Part shown: piece by piece, positions 26,801-35,280 of the stretch
How positions within the stretch are numbered: the first letter of the stretch is position 1
Layout of the letters: the number at the start of each line of letters is the position of its first letter
Assembly: GCF_004402785.1 (NCBI RefSeq)
Contig: NZ_SOFP01000005.1
Span: 30,158 to 94,157, forward strand
Direction: 5' to 3'
Origin: Cryobacterium algoritolerans
Lineage (GTDB): Bacteria > Actinomycetota > Actinomycetes > Actinomycetales > Microbacteriaceae
Length of the DNA: 64,000 nt
Position numbers and translations under genes: made by a program
The notes under the pieces: model-generated
What the model was told of the DNA's origin: nothing
The model's database searches: none
What the model saw: the letters and a program-made list of their open reading frames with translations, nothing else

Positions 26801-29722
26801 AACGACTCGGACCCCGACGGCGGCGCCCTGACCATTGCCGGTGTCGAACCGACCGGCACCGGCGGCTCACAGGGCACGGCCGTTGTCGTCGGTGATGCCG
26901 TCTCCGTGCACGCGCCCGCCACGGAAGGACGCTACGGGTTCATCTATGACATTCAGAACGACCGCGGCGGTTCGAGCTCCACCTTCCTCACCGTTGTCGT
27001 GCGGGCAGATGCCCCGCGTTCCCGACCCGACGCCCGCGACACCCATCTGGCGCTCTCCGATGTGCTCGACCGGCGCACGATAGACGTTGACGTGCTGGCC
27101 AACGTGTTCTTCGCCGACGGGCCCGCCGCCAGCCTTGAGCTGTCCGTCCCGGCCGGCTTCTCGAGCGTCGCCGAGGTGACCGGTAATCACCGCGTCAAGG
27201 TGAGCGTCGGGGAGAGCAGCCAGATAATCCCCTTCGAAGTTGCAAACCCGGACGATAAGAGCATTGTGTCGTATGCGTTCATCTGGGTTCCCGGCTCGAA
27301 CGACGCCCTGCCACAACTGCGGAAGGGGATGGCCCCGCTCAAGGTCCAGAGCGAATCGACCCTGACGATCGACGTCAACGATTACGTCGTCGCGGTCGGT
27401 GGCCGGCGACTGCGCCTCACCGACCGGAGCCTGGTGCAGGCGACCCGTTCGAACGGCGCCGACCTGGTCTCCTCCGACACTCGTCTCGCCTTCACCAGCA
27501 GCGACAAGTATTACGGACCAGCGTCGATCTCCTTCGAGGTGACGGACGGCAGACGGGCAGGTGACTCGGACGCTCGCACGGCGACGATCGTGTTACCGAT
27601 CGACGTGACCCCCCGCGAGAACCAACCGCCCGGCTTCGACGGTGCAGTGCTCGACTTCGAGCCGGACCAGACGAAGATCATCGACCTGACCCGGCTCACC
27701 TCGTACCCGTACCCGAAGGACCAGGCCGAACTGACCTACAGTGTGCTCGAGCCTCGCCCCGTCGGATTCAGCTACTCCCTCGACGGCCAGAAGCTGACCC
27801 TGCACGCCTCCGAGTCCACGCCGAAGGGCGGCCGCGGTGCGATCACGATCGGCGTGCGCGACGGCATCAACGCCGGGAAGGCCGGCCGGATCGAGATGGG
27901 CGTTGTCGCGTCGACTCGGCCCCTGGCCGTGCCGGCCGCCGACGCCGTCGTCGCCCTGCGCGGCCAGAGCACCGTCGTCGACGTCCTCGCCAACGACGGC
28001 GCCACGAACCCGTTCCCGGCCGTGCCCCTGCGGGTCGTGGCGGTGCGTGGCGTCAACGGAGCCGGGGTGCCCGCCGGCGTGACCATCACCCCGAGCGCCG
28101 ACAACAGCCGCCTCACCGTGAAGGTGGCGCCGGAGGCGGCCCCCACCGACACGAACCTGCAGTATCAGGTGGCAGACGCGACCGGCGACCCTGACCGGTT
28201 CGCCTGGGGCACGGTGCGAATCTCCGTGCAGGACAAACCCGACCCGGTGTCGAGCCTTCGGGTGACCTCCTTCGCTGACCGCCGGATTTCGGTGTCATTC
28301 ACCGCGGGAGCGGCGAACAACTCCGCCGTCTCCGGCTTTGAGATATCCCTGACCAGCGTCGCGACGGGCGCCGTCGTCGGTAGCACGCTCTGCCAGGCAA
28401 CGGCCTGCGACCTCGAGACTCCCGGTAACGGCCAGGGCAATGCCGTGCGAGTCACCGTCGCAGCCCGCAACGGCATCGGCCTGTCCGCGGCCACGGTCCT
28501 CGCCGACCAGGTCTGGTCCGATGTCGTCCCGCCCGCTCCGACCGGGCTGATGGCCTTGCCGCTCGACTCCGGGCTGCGCCTGCGCTGGAACACGGTCGCG
28601 CCGGTCGGCGGAGGCACCGCGATGCGCGGTTACGTCGTGACGGTCGCCGGCACCCCGCAGAGCGAGGTGAGCGCCTCCGGGCCGTCGTGCAGCGCAGGCT
28701 CCTGCACCATCGACATCGGGGGCCTGGCCAACGGTACGGATGTCCCCTTCACCGTGAGCGCGCGCAACGACGCCTACCCGTCGCTGTCCACCTGGAACAC
28801 CGGGGCCGGCAACGGGCGGCCGTTCGGCCCGGCCCGGGCCGGCGCGATCACCGCGAACGCGGTCGACTCGAGCGGCTCCGTCACGGTGAGCTGGGACCCG
28901 TTCGACGGCCGCGGCGACGGTATCGCCGGTTACTTCGTGCAGCGGGTGAGCGCTGACCAGGTGCCCACCGGGGCCCAATCGTGCTCAGTGACCAGCCCGG
29001 CCCCTGGAACGCTGGTGGCGCCGACCCCGGGAGGGATCGTCGCCGAGCAGAAGACCGTCGTCGCCGGCACCAACTCCGTCGTCTTCGACAACCTGCTCGC
29101 CGACAACGGCCACTACTCGTTCGTCGTCTGGGGTTACAACCGGTCCGGCTGCGCCCCGACCGCGGTGGCGACCGTGCTCGTGCGGCCGGCGCCGGGCGAC
29201 ATCACGGCCGTGAAGAGCCCAATGGCGTTGAACGGCGATTCCTGGGACCTCCGCATCGATCGCGTGAGCCCCAGCGCGGGCGTCGACCACTACAACATCC
29301 GTGCCGTCGACGGTTCGGGCCAACCGATGCCCTGGACCGATGTCACCTTCCCGGCGACGACCTGGCCGCGGGCGCCGCTCGGGTTCCGTTTCGGGCAGGT
29401 GGTCCGCTTTCAGGTGCAGGCCTGCACGGTCTGGGGGTCTTGCGGGACCTGGTCCGGCACCTACCCGGCGGCGCCGGAGGCATCCGTGAGTTTCACCGTG
29501 CAGGGGCTGGTCTACACTCCAGAGACCGGCGTGTTCTCATGGACGAACGGCCCCGAAAACAGCGGGCTCGGTACGACCTACGAGTGCCTCGTGCCGGGCG
29601 ACACCTCCGTGGCCCCGGTGGCCGGCCTGGCGAACACCTGCACCCTGTCATCGCCGCAGCCGGCCGGCACGGTACGGCTCACCGTGACGGTCAACGCACA
29701 CGGTTTCTCCTATGACAAATGA
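23819..29722 (+). CDS. Giant membrane-anchored Ig-like/cadherin-like and FN3 repeat surface protein
   Basis: The 1967-residue product has a short basic cytoplasmic tail, one membrane helix at about residues 13-35 and an extracellular remainder. Residues about 45-370 look like a beta-propeller (VLVLDRGSNSVDIIDPATAK). Then come about eleven Big_9/cadherin-like repeats to about 1470, each opening like RPGRTVILPVLLNDFDPNGD or RVGDAIDVPVLANDEHPDGD; the DxDxDG-like loops suggest calcium binding. Residues about 1474-1967 hold four or five FN3-like domains (RRISVSFTAGAANNSAVSGF; SGLRLRWNTV; GSVTVSWDPFDG). No LPxTG sorting signal is present. It starts by a four-base overlap with the kinase gene and is followed by MoxR after 61 bases. 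A structural, adhesive or sensory role at the envelope is likely. Confidence 0.88.
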   Translation: MIRRWLSAHRTLFTTTLAGTVIVAVIATVAIVSGGYTAQRLDLGDAAVWVTNEARQVVGRANTAVFELNTVVEAGSSRLDVVQQGATVLVLDRGSNSVDIIDPATAKVTKSVALPPKAPGIFLAGDRAVVVSNGDVWNLAADRLAGFDSTAPPALAFGAGSVVSMDADGMLSAFTPATGSLSLVDPTYPDSISSAVTMSAGGPEDSYQLTSVGGQWALFNASTRHLFLPGGEVDLSRDIRAGDGPLLQEPSVRGDRVLVAHRGGLEAVPLAGGRPSTLVSGRAGPAVAPASDADCSYAAWGDGTVWRDCAGDPANGRSKTLTGLAGDARLAFRRNGTGMVLNDALNGGSWAVQRGNELIDNWAELIDTNRDQQRVVENNNDTPPEFDKAQVPPVAVDDDFGARPGRTVILPVLLNDFDPNGDVLVIDSLTTLPSGTGRLDLIGNTQQVELTLAPTATGTVSFGYTINDGRGGKASATVTVTVRGPEENSAPVQARGTHTTVRSGGRVTSQVLGDWVDPDGDPIYLTEATAIAPDQISFTPGGAVVYTDAGGGSDAKSIRLSVSDGRASGSGTLSVAVRPSGSVPIVAEAFVVLATAGAEVTVSPLEHVRGGSAPLRLSSVPAKPDVTITPDFDGGRFRFASNAVGVHEIEYAVTDGALTATGRIRVNVSAAPDVNSTPITVPHTTFLRGQQATLVDVLATDIDPAGGVLLVTGTTNVTPASGLRVEILDQRIIRVTLTKPLENGSVAFGYRISNGLADAEGTVTVIEIPPPARKQAPLAVTDTVSVRVGDAIDVPVLANDEHPDGDTLTLDPTLATGLPAGAGLLFASGTVLRYLAPNSTGNFTAVYRVNAPDGQFANAEVRISVREADSKSNNPPVPKSVTARVLAGDTVRIPIPLSGIDPDGDSVQLVGQETNPNKGSVTIGSSDSINYTAGEYSTGTDTFTYSVVDALGARAVGTVRVGISPRLDGARNPVAAPDEVIVRPGSTVRVRVLGNDSDPDGGALTIAGVEPTGTGGSQGTAVVVGDAVSVHAPATEGRYGFIYDIQNDRGGSSSTFLTVVVRADAPRSRPDARDTHLALSDVLDRRTIDVDVLANVFFADGPAASLELSVPAGFSSVAEVTGNHRVKVSVGESSQIIPFEVANPDDKSIVSYAFIWVPGSNDALPQLRKGMAPLKVQSESTLTIDVNDYVVAVGGRRLRLTDRSLVQATRSNGADLVSSDTRLAFTSSDKYYGPASISFEVTDGRRAGDSDARTATIVLPIDVTPRENQPPGFDGAVLDFEPDQTKIIDLTRLTSYPYPKDQAELTYSVLEPRPVGFSYSLDGQKLTLHASESTPKGGRGAITIGVRDGINAGKAGRIEMGVVASTRPLAVPAADAVVALRGQSTVVDVLANDGATNPFPAVPLRVVAVRGVNGAGVPAGVTITPSADNSRLTVKVAPEAAPTDTNLQYQVADATGDPDRFAWGTVRISVQDKPDPVSSLRVTSFADRRISVSFTAGAANNSAVSGFEISLTSVATGAVVGSTLCQATACDLETPGNGQGNAVRVTVAARNGIGLSAATVLADQVWSDVVPPAPTGLMALPLDSGLRLRWNTVAPVGGGTAMRGYVVTVAGTPQSEVSASGPSCSAGSCTIDIGGLANGTDVPFTVSARNDAYPSLSTWNTGAGNGRPFGPARAGAITANAVDSSGSVTVSWDPFDGRGDGIAGYFVQRVSADQVPTGAQSCSVTSPAPGTLVAPTPGGIVAEQKTVVAGTNSVVFDNLLADNGHYSFVVWGYNRSGCAPTAVATVLVRPAPGDITAVKSPMALNGDSWDLRIDRVSPSAGVDHYNIRAVDGSGQPMPWTDVTFPATTWPRAPLGFRFGQVVRFQVQACTVWGSCGTWSGTYPAAPEASVSFTVQGLVYTPETGVFSWTNGPENSGLGTTYECLVPGDTSVAPVAGLANTCTLSSPQPAGTVRLTVTVNAHGFSYDK

Positions 29723-29783
29723 GCCGGGCAGAATGTGCCGCAACCGAGCCTGATCCCATGCCCCGAACGAAAGTGACCACCCC

Positions 29784-30755
29784 ATGACGATGACCGCGGA
29801 GCAGGCAACCCAGTTCGCCGAGGTGTTCGACCGACTCGTGACCGGGGTGGAACAGGTGCTGCTCGGTAAACACCACGTGATCCGGATGTCGTTCACCGCC
29901 CTGCTCAGCGGCGGCCACCTGCTGCTGGAAGACGTGCCGGGAACGGGAAAGACCTCGCTCGCCCGCGCCATCGCCCAGAGTGTCCGCGGCTCAAGCAACC
30001 GCGTCCAGTTCACTCCGGACCTCCTGCCAGGCGACATCACCGGCGTGAGTATCTACGACCAGCGCAGCGGAGCCTTCGAGTTCCACCGTGGTCCGATCTT
30101 CGCCAACATCGTCCTCGCCGACGAGATCAACCGGGCCAGCCCGAAGACCCAGTCGGCGTTGCTCGAGGTGATGGAGGAAGAGCAGATCACCGCGGACGGC
30201 GTGACGCATCCCGTTGCGGCGCCGTTCATGGTGATCGCCACCCAGAACCCGATCGAGCAGGCGGGCACATATCGGCTGCCGGAAGCCCAGCTCGACCGGT
30301 TCATCATGAAGGCGTCGATCGGCTACCCGGACCACTCCTCTACGGTGCGCATCCTCGAGGGCGCTGGGCTGCGCGCGCACGAGGCGGTGGTGCCGCCGAT
30401 CGTGTCCTCCGAGACCGTCGTTGAGCTCGCGGCCCTCGCCCGCACGGTGTTCGTCGACGCCACCATCAACGATTACGTCGCCCGGCTGATCGAAGCCTCA
30501 CGCACGAGCAAGGAGGTGCGATTGGGCGTGAGCGTCCGCGGCGCCCTGGCCCTCGTCCGCACCGCCAAGACCCTGGCGGCCGCCAACGGTCGCCACTATG
30601 TGATCCCCGACGACGTGAAGGAGCTGGCGGAAACCGTGCTCGCCCACCGGCTCGTCCTCGACCCTGAGGCCGAATTCGACGGGGTCACACCGTCCAGTGT
30701 GATCGCGCGGATCCTGATCGAGACCCCGCCGCCCAGCGACAGGCTGACTGTGTGA
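29784..30755 (+). CDS. MoxR family AAA+ ATPase
   Basis: This 323-residue ATPase has the AAA_3 features of MoxR chaperones: Walker A LEDVPGTGKTSLARA (about residues 50-64), FTPDLLPGDITGV, Walker B ANIVLADEINRASPKTQSAL, sensor 1 MVIATQNPIEQAGTYRLPEA and QLDRFI (Arg finger). MoxR proteins remodel or insert cofactors into partner proteins, very often together with a DUF58 protein. Here its GTG-overlapping neighbour is DUF58, and a transglutaminase-fold protein follows, the standard module. The start ATG lies in the 61-base gap after the giant gene. ATP-driven maturation of the giant protein or the FtsK-like machine is possible but inferred. Confidence 0.93.
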   Translation: MTMTAEQATQFAEVFDRLVTGVEQVLLGKHHVIRMSFTALLSGGHLLLEDVPGTGKTSLARAIAQSVRGSSNRVQFTPDLLPGDITGVSIYDQRSGAFEFHRGPIFANIVLADEINRASPKTQSALLEVMEEEQITADGVTHPVAAPFMVIATQNPIEQAGTYRLPEAQLDRFIMKASIGYPDHSSTVRILEGAGLRAHEAVVPPIVSSETVVELAALARTVFVDATINDYVARLIEASRTSKEVRLGVSVRGALALVRTAKTLAAANGRHYVIPDDVKELAETVLAHRLVLDPEAEFDGVTPSSVIARILIETPPPSDRLTV

Positions 30756-32158
30756 GCCAGGTCAATGTCATCCGCCCCGGTGTGATCCCGGGCAGTGCGG
30801 ACCTCGTGGGTGGCACCGGCCGGACGGATGTCCCGTCGGAGGTGCAGGCGGGAGCGCCGGGCGGGGTCGACGCGTCCGTCCGCGACGGCAGGCTCGCCGA
30901 CGCGATCACCCGCACGGTGCGGGCCTGGCGGGCGCTGGCCGAACTCGTTTCAACCATTGGCGGCCTCGTCGCCTCGGTCGTCACGCCGCTCGGCTGGTGC
31001 CTCCTCGTCGTGGTGTTCTTCTCGTTCCTCTTCGGCTACGGCCTCGGCTGGACAGAACTCGTCGCGATCGCCTGGTCCGGTTCCGTCCTGGTCGTGGCGG
31101 CGTTCTGCTTCCTGATCGGACGCAACGCCTATGAGATCCACCTGTCCCTGCCGGTCGACCGGGTGGTCGTCGGTGCGACGGTACCGGGGGAGGTGACGGT
31201 GCAGAACCCGACCAGGCAACGCCTCCCCGGGGTCGCCGTCGAGGTCCCGGTCGGCGCAGGGCTGGCCGAATTCGCCATGCCGGGACTTGCCCGCGGTGGC
31301 AGCTTCGACGATGTCTTCATCGTGCCGGCCACCCGGCGCGGGGTCATCCCGATCGGACCGGTGCGTACCGTGCGAGGTGACCCGGTCGGGTTGCTGCGAC
31401 GGGAGATCGTCTGGGCCGAGCGCGTTGAACTCTTCGTGCACCCGCGCACCATCCCGATCCCGAGCATGAGCACCGGGTTCATCCGCGACCTCGAAGGCAA
31501 TCCCACCCGCGACCTGACCAACAGCGATGTGTCCTTCCACGCCCTGCGCGAATACGTGCCCGGCGACGAGCGCCGCAGCATCCACTGGAAGAGCACGGCC
31601 AAGACCGGTCGCTACATGGTCCGGCAGTATGAGGAGTCGCGCCGCAGCCACCTGATGGTCGCGCTGAGCCTGGCCGAGTCCGATTTCGCGACCGAGGACG
31701 AGTTCGAGATGGCGGTCAGCGTGGCCGGCTCGCTCGGCGTGCGGGCGATCCGTGATGCTCGAACCGTCTCGGTCGTGGCCAGCGAGGTGGTTCCGGAGAG
31801 CGTCCGGCGGCGAGCATCCACGGTTCACAGCCTGAGCACACTCACCCGCACGCGCCTGCTCGACGACCTGAGCAGGGTGGAACTCTCCGGTGCGGCGCTG
31901 CCGGTCAGCGAGTTGGCCAAGGCGGCGGCCGACAAGGTTGCCGGCATCTCGGTGGCCTTCCTGGTCACGGGGTCGTCGACCAGCCTGACCGAACTGCGCG
32001 CCGCCGCACATCGTTTCCCGGCCGGAGTCGAGGTGGTCGCCGTGGTCTGCGACCCGGAGAACATACCCAGCCTTCGGAGGGTTTCCGAGCTCAGCGTACT
32101 CACCATCGGTTTCCTGGACGACCTGCAGCAAAGCCTGGCCAGGGCGGCCGCCCTGTGA
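30752..32158 (+). CDS. DUF58 domain-containing membrane protein
   Basis: This 468-residue protein starts at a GTG overlapping the moxR stop. Two membrane helices lie at about residues 72-125 (LGWCLLVVVFFSFLFGYGLG, then LVVAAFCFLIG). The DUF58 signature follows: DLTNSDVSFHALREYVPGDE then RRSIHWKSTAKTGRYMVRQY at about 252-290. The C-terminal third resembles a von Willebrand factor A-like fold without a full MIDAS. DUF58 proteins are obligate neighbours and likely partners of MoxR. The stop overlaps the next gene GTG, so translation of moxR, DUF58 and the transglutaminase-like gene is coupled. Confidence 0.92.
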   Translation: MSQVNVIRPGVIPGSADLVGGTGRTDVPSEVQAGAPGGVDASVRDGRLADAITRTVRAWRALAELVSTIGGLVASVVTPLGWCLLVVVFFSFLFGYGLGWTELVAIAWSGSVLVVAAFCFLIGRNAYEIHLSLPVDRVVVGATVPGEVTVQNPTRQRLPGVAVEVPVGAGLAEFAMPGLARGGSFDDVFIVPATRRGVIPIGPVRTVRGDPVGLLRREIVWAERVELFVHPRTIPIPSMSTGFIRDLEGNPTRDLTNSDVSFHALREYVPGDERRSIHWKSTAKTGRYMVRQYEESRRSHLMVALSLAESDFATEDEFEMAVSVAGSLGVRAIRDARTVSVVASEVVPESVRRRASTVHSLSTLTRTRLLDDLSRVELSGAALPVSELAKAAADKVAGISVAFLVTGSSTSLTELRAAAHRFPAGVEVVAVVCDPENIPSLRRVSELSVLTIGFLDDLQQSLARAAAL

Positions 32159-34515
32159 GCGCGCGCAGGGGGGCCAGCCCGGCCCGAAGGCCGCGCAGCG
32201 ACTGGGGTTTCATCCTCGGGAACACCCTCGGCCTGATGGCGGCCACCTTCGTCGCCGCCACCGCGCTCTGGCCGATCTACCGGAGCACCGAATTCGTCGT
32301 GCTCGTCGTCGTCGCGTTTCTCCTGGGTGTGCTTGTCGCTGTTCCCGGCGCGGTCTTCCACTGGCCGGCGTGGCTCGTCGGCCTCGTGACGATCGCCCTC
32401 TTCCTGCTGGCCGGGGTGCCCCTGGCCATCCCCGGCGAAGCACTCAACCGGGTCCTTCCGTCCGCCCAGGGCATGCTCGACCTGCTGCGGGCCACGGCCC
32501 TCGGCTGGAAACAACTCGTCACGATCGTGCTGCCCGTCGGCTCCTACCAGGCGCTGCTGGTGCCGGCGCTGATCCTGGTGCTGCTCAGCACCGTGGCCGG
32601 GTTGTCCATTGCGCTCCGCACCAGAATCGGCGAGCTCGCGGCGCTCGCGCCCGCGGCGCTCTTCATCGCCGGGATCGGCCTGGGGCCGACGAGGGCGGCC
32701 ACGCCGATCGAATCCGGCCTCGGGCTCTTCGTGGTGCTGCTCTTCTGGCTGCTGTGGCTGCGATCGGTGCGCCGACACGCGATCGTGCGCCTCGTCGCCC
32801 AGCAGTCCCGCCGCACCATCGAGTCCGCCGCCGACCGCAGGCTCGGCGCCGCCAGGGGACTGGTCAGCGCCGCCCTGATCATCGCCGTGGCCATCGCGGC
32901 CGGCACGGTCGCGGCGATCGCGCTCCCGGTGAGCGTTCCCCGCGACGTGCTGCGTGCCAGAGTGCAGCAGCCGTTCGATCCACGGTCCTATCCCAGCCCG
33001 CTCAGCGCATTCCGCGGCTACCTGCAACCGGGCGCGGCCGACGAGGCCCTGCTCGAGGTGAGCGGTCTCCCGGCGGGAGGGCGCATTCGAATCGCCGCCC
33101 TCGACAGCTACGACGGCATTGTCTACTCGGTGGGCAGCGCCGCGGTCTCCAGCGCGTCGGGCTCCTTCACGAGGCTGCCCGACCGGCTCGACCAGTCGGT
33201 GATCGGCGGGGAACAGACCAGCCTTGCGGTGACCGTCGACGGCTACAACGGCGTCTGGGTCCCCGGCGCCGGAGCGCTCGAACGGATCATCTTCTCCGGG
33301 CCGACGGCGGGCGCCCGCTCCGACTCGTTCTTCTACAACGACAACAGCGGCACCGGCGCTGTGCTGACCGGCCTGACCAGGGGAGATCGGTACACGAGCG
33401 TCGCCGTGATGCCGCGGGAGCCGGCCACCCTGGCCGTCCTGCAGCCGGGAACGGCCATTCTGCCGCCCCTCGACGTGGTCCCGGACGATTTGGACCAGGT
33501 CCTCGCCCGCTACGTCGGGCCGGGCGACCCACCCGGAGTCCAGCTCCAGGCCATGCTGGACGGTCTGAAGGCGGATGGCTACGTCAGTCACGGCGTCGGC
33601 GCCGACGAGCCGGTGAGCCGCTCGGGCCACGGTGCAGACCGGATCAGCCAGCTGTTCACCGACCTGCCCATGCTGGGCGACGCCGAGCAGTACTCCGTGG
33701 CGGCAGCCCTCCTCGCTCGGCGTCTGGGATTCCCGGCCAGGGTCGTGGTCGGGTTCGTACCTCCGGCCACTGGCGGGTCAGGTTCCGTGACCGTCACCGG
33801 CTCCGACATTTCGGCCTGGATCGAGGTTCAATCAGCCGAGGGGCGGTGGGTCACCATCGACCCGAACCCGACGGTGCGCGACATCCCGGCGAAGCAGCCG
33901 GACAAACCCGCGGTCGTGTCACGCCCCCAGTCGGTTGTGCCCCCCGCCGTTCCCGACACTGCCGAGCAGCGGGACCCGGCCCCGCCGGAAAGGACGATCG
34001 AAGACCCTCCCGCGCCCCTCGACCCGTTGCTCGCCCTCCTGCTCGCCGCCGCCACAGCGGCAGGCTGGGTCCTTCTCGGGTTGACGGTGTTGGCCGCGCC
34101 GTTCCTGCTCATCATCGCCGCCAAGGCCAGGCGTCGCAGACTGCGCAGAACCCTCACAGCGCCGCTCGACCGGATCCGCGGCGGCTGGCGCGAATTCGCC
34201 GACGCGGCCCTGGACTTCGGCATCGACCTGCCAGCCGCGGCGACCAGGATCGAGGTGGCCGGGGCGGTGGGCGGACCCGGGCCGATGGCCTTCGCCTCGG
34301 TCGTCGATGAGGCGGTGTTCGCGCCGGCCCGGCCCGGAACGGTGGAGGCCGATACCATCTGGGCGTCCGTCGCCGAGCTGCGGGCCGGGTTGTCGGACGG
34401 GAAGAAGCGCCGGACGAGGCTCGCGGCGCTCGTCTCGCTTCGGTCGTTGGGTCGGTACGCTGGAGGGGCATCCGTTCTTCGGTCCGTGCGGGGCAAGGGA
34501 GGATCGGCGACGTGA
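32155..34515 (+). CDS. TgpA-like membrane protein with a catalytically dead transglutaminase domain
   Basis: This 786-residue protein has about six or seven N-terminal membrane helices in its first 260 residues, an extracellular middle, a transglutaminase-fold domain at about 490-575 and one further membrane helix near 625-655 with a cytoplasmic tail. In the transglutaminase core the nucleophile is missing: the expected GDCEQ reads GDAEQ (Ala510). The expected HAW reads SAWIEV (Ser553); only the third residue, Asp569 in TIDPNP, remains. Flanking residues such as LLARRLGFPARVVVGFV are well kept, so the fold should be intact. It starts at a GTG overlapping the DUF58 stop. A structural or binding role in place of peptidase or crosslinking activity is inferred. 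Confidence 0.88.
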   Translation: MSARRGASPARRPRSDWGFILGNTLGLMAATFVAATALWPIYRSTEFVVLVVVAFLLGVLVAVPGAVFHWPAWLVGLVTIALFLLAGVPLAIPGEALNRVLPSAQGMLDLLRATALGWKQLVTIVLPVGSYQALLVPALILVLLSTVAGLSIALRTRIGELAALAPAALFIAGIGLGPTRAATPIESGLGLFVVLLFWLLWLRSVRRHAIVRLVAQQSRRTIESAADRRLGAARGLVSAALIIAVAIAAGTVAAIALPVSVPRDVLRARVQQPFDPRSYPSPLSAFRGYLQPGAADEALLEVSGLPAGGRIRIAALDSYDGIVYSVGSAAVSSASGSFTRLPDRLDQSVIGGEQTSLAVTVDGYNGVWVPGAGALERIIFSGPTAGARSDSFFYNDNSGTGAVLTGLTRGDRYTSVAVMPREPATLAVLQPGTAILPPLDVVPDDLDQVLARYVGPGDPPGVQLQAMLDGLKADGYVSHGVGADEPVSRSGHGADRISQLFTDLPMLGDAEQYSVAAALLARRLGFPARVVVGFVPPATGGSGSVTVTGSDISAWIEVQSAEGRWVTIDPNPTVRDIPAKQPDKPAVVSRPQSVVPPAVPDTAEQRDPAPPERTIEDPPAPLDPLLALLLAAATAAGWVLLGLTVLAAPFLLIIAAKARRRRLRRTLTAPLDRIRGGWREFADAALDFGIDLPAAATRIEVAGAVGGPGPMAFASVVDEAVFAPARPGTVEADTIWASVAELRAGLSDGKKRRTRLAALVSLRSLGRYAGGASVLRSVRGKGGSAT

Positions 34516-35189
34516 ACTGCCTGATCTGCGGTGCCATGCTGCCGGCCGGCGCCATGTTCTGCGGCGAATGCGGCAGCTCGAGTACGGCCACGCCGAAGAC
34601 CCGGAAGCGCCCCGACCCGCGCCCCAGCGACACCACCATCATCCAGCCGCTTCCGCGCCAGCGGGTGGTCATCTCGATCCCGCTCGGCGCCGACGGCCGG
34701 GTGCAGGTACCGCCCGCAGCTGTGCCTGACACCGTGCCGGAGCCGGTGCCCGCCCCGAAGCCCGTTGCCGCGCCCGTCACCCAGGATTCGCCGCCGGTCG
34801 CTTTCGTCATTCCCGCTGCCGTGCCGTCTCCCGCGGTGCAGCCTGCCGTCGAACGTCCAAGGACCTCGCTCTTCGTCCTTCAGTTCAGCACTGGGGAGAC
34901 GGTCTCAGCCCAGGGCACGGGACTGGTCGGTCGAAGGCCCTTGCCGCAACCGACCGAGCGGTTCGACACCCTGGTGCAGGTCAGCGACCTGGGAATGTCC
35001 GTATCGAAGAGCCATCTCGAATTCGGTCAGCATGAAGGCGAATTCTGGATCAGTGACCGTTTTTCGGGTAACGGCACCATCATCCGGCGACCCGACTCGA
35101 CGTCCGTGCGGTGCGAGCCCGGTCGGCGCTACCTCGTGCCGCGGGGCTCACGCGTCGAGATCGCCGACCAGTTCTTCATGGTGAACTAG
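34512..35189 (+). CDS. Zinc-ribbon and FHA domain protein
   Basis: This 225-residue protein begins with a zinc ribbon: CLICGAMLPAGAMFCGECG holds two CxxC pairs at residues 3-21. A Pro-rich linker follows, then an FHA domain at about 118-224: GLVGRRPLPQPTERFD, MSVSKSHLEFGQ (phosphothreonine contact) and RFSGNGTIIRRPD. It starts at a GTG overlapping the transglutaminase-like stop by four bases. With the first gene of the cluster it gives two phospho-readers around one kinase and one phosphatase. It may tether phosphorylated proteins to the membrane machine. Confidence 0.88.
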   Translation: MNCLICGAMLPAGAMFCGECGSSSTATPKTRKRPDPRPSDTTIIQPLPRQRVVISIPLGADGRVQVPPAAVPDTVPEPVPAPKPVAAPVTQDSPPVAFVIPAAVPSPAVQPAVERPRTSLFVLQFSTGETVSAQGTGLVGRRPLPQPTERFDTLVQVSDLGMSVSKSHLEFGQHEGEFWISDRFSGNGTIIRRPDSTSVRCEPGRRYLVPRGSRVEIADQFFMVN

Positions 35190-35280
35190 CGCTTTCCCTC
35201 CCCACCCCGGCCTCGCGAGCGTCCCGCCCGGATTCCCGCCCCGACGTCCCGGCGGGCACGCCCCGTGGTCTCCTTGACCG

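Noticed and set aside
31825..33630. A 601-codon minus-strand frame opposite the DUF58 and transglutaminase-like genes
   Set aside because: Repetitive Gly/Asp/Arg/Glu composition, antisense to a translationally coupled gene pair.
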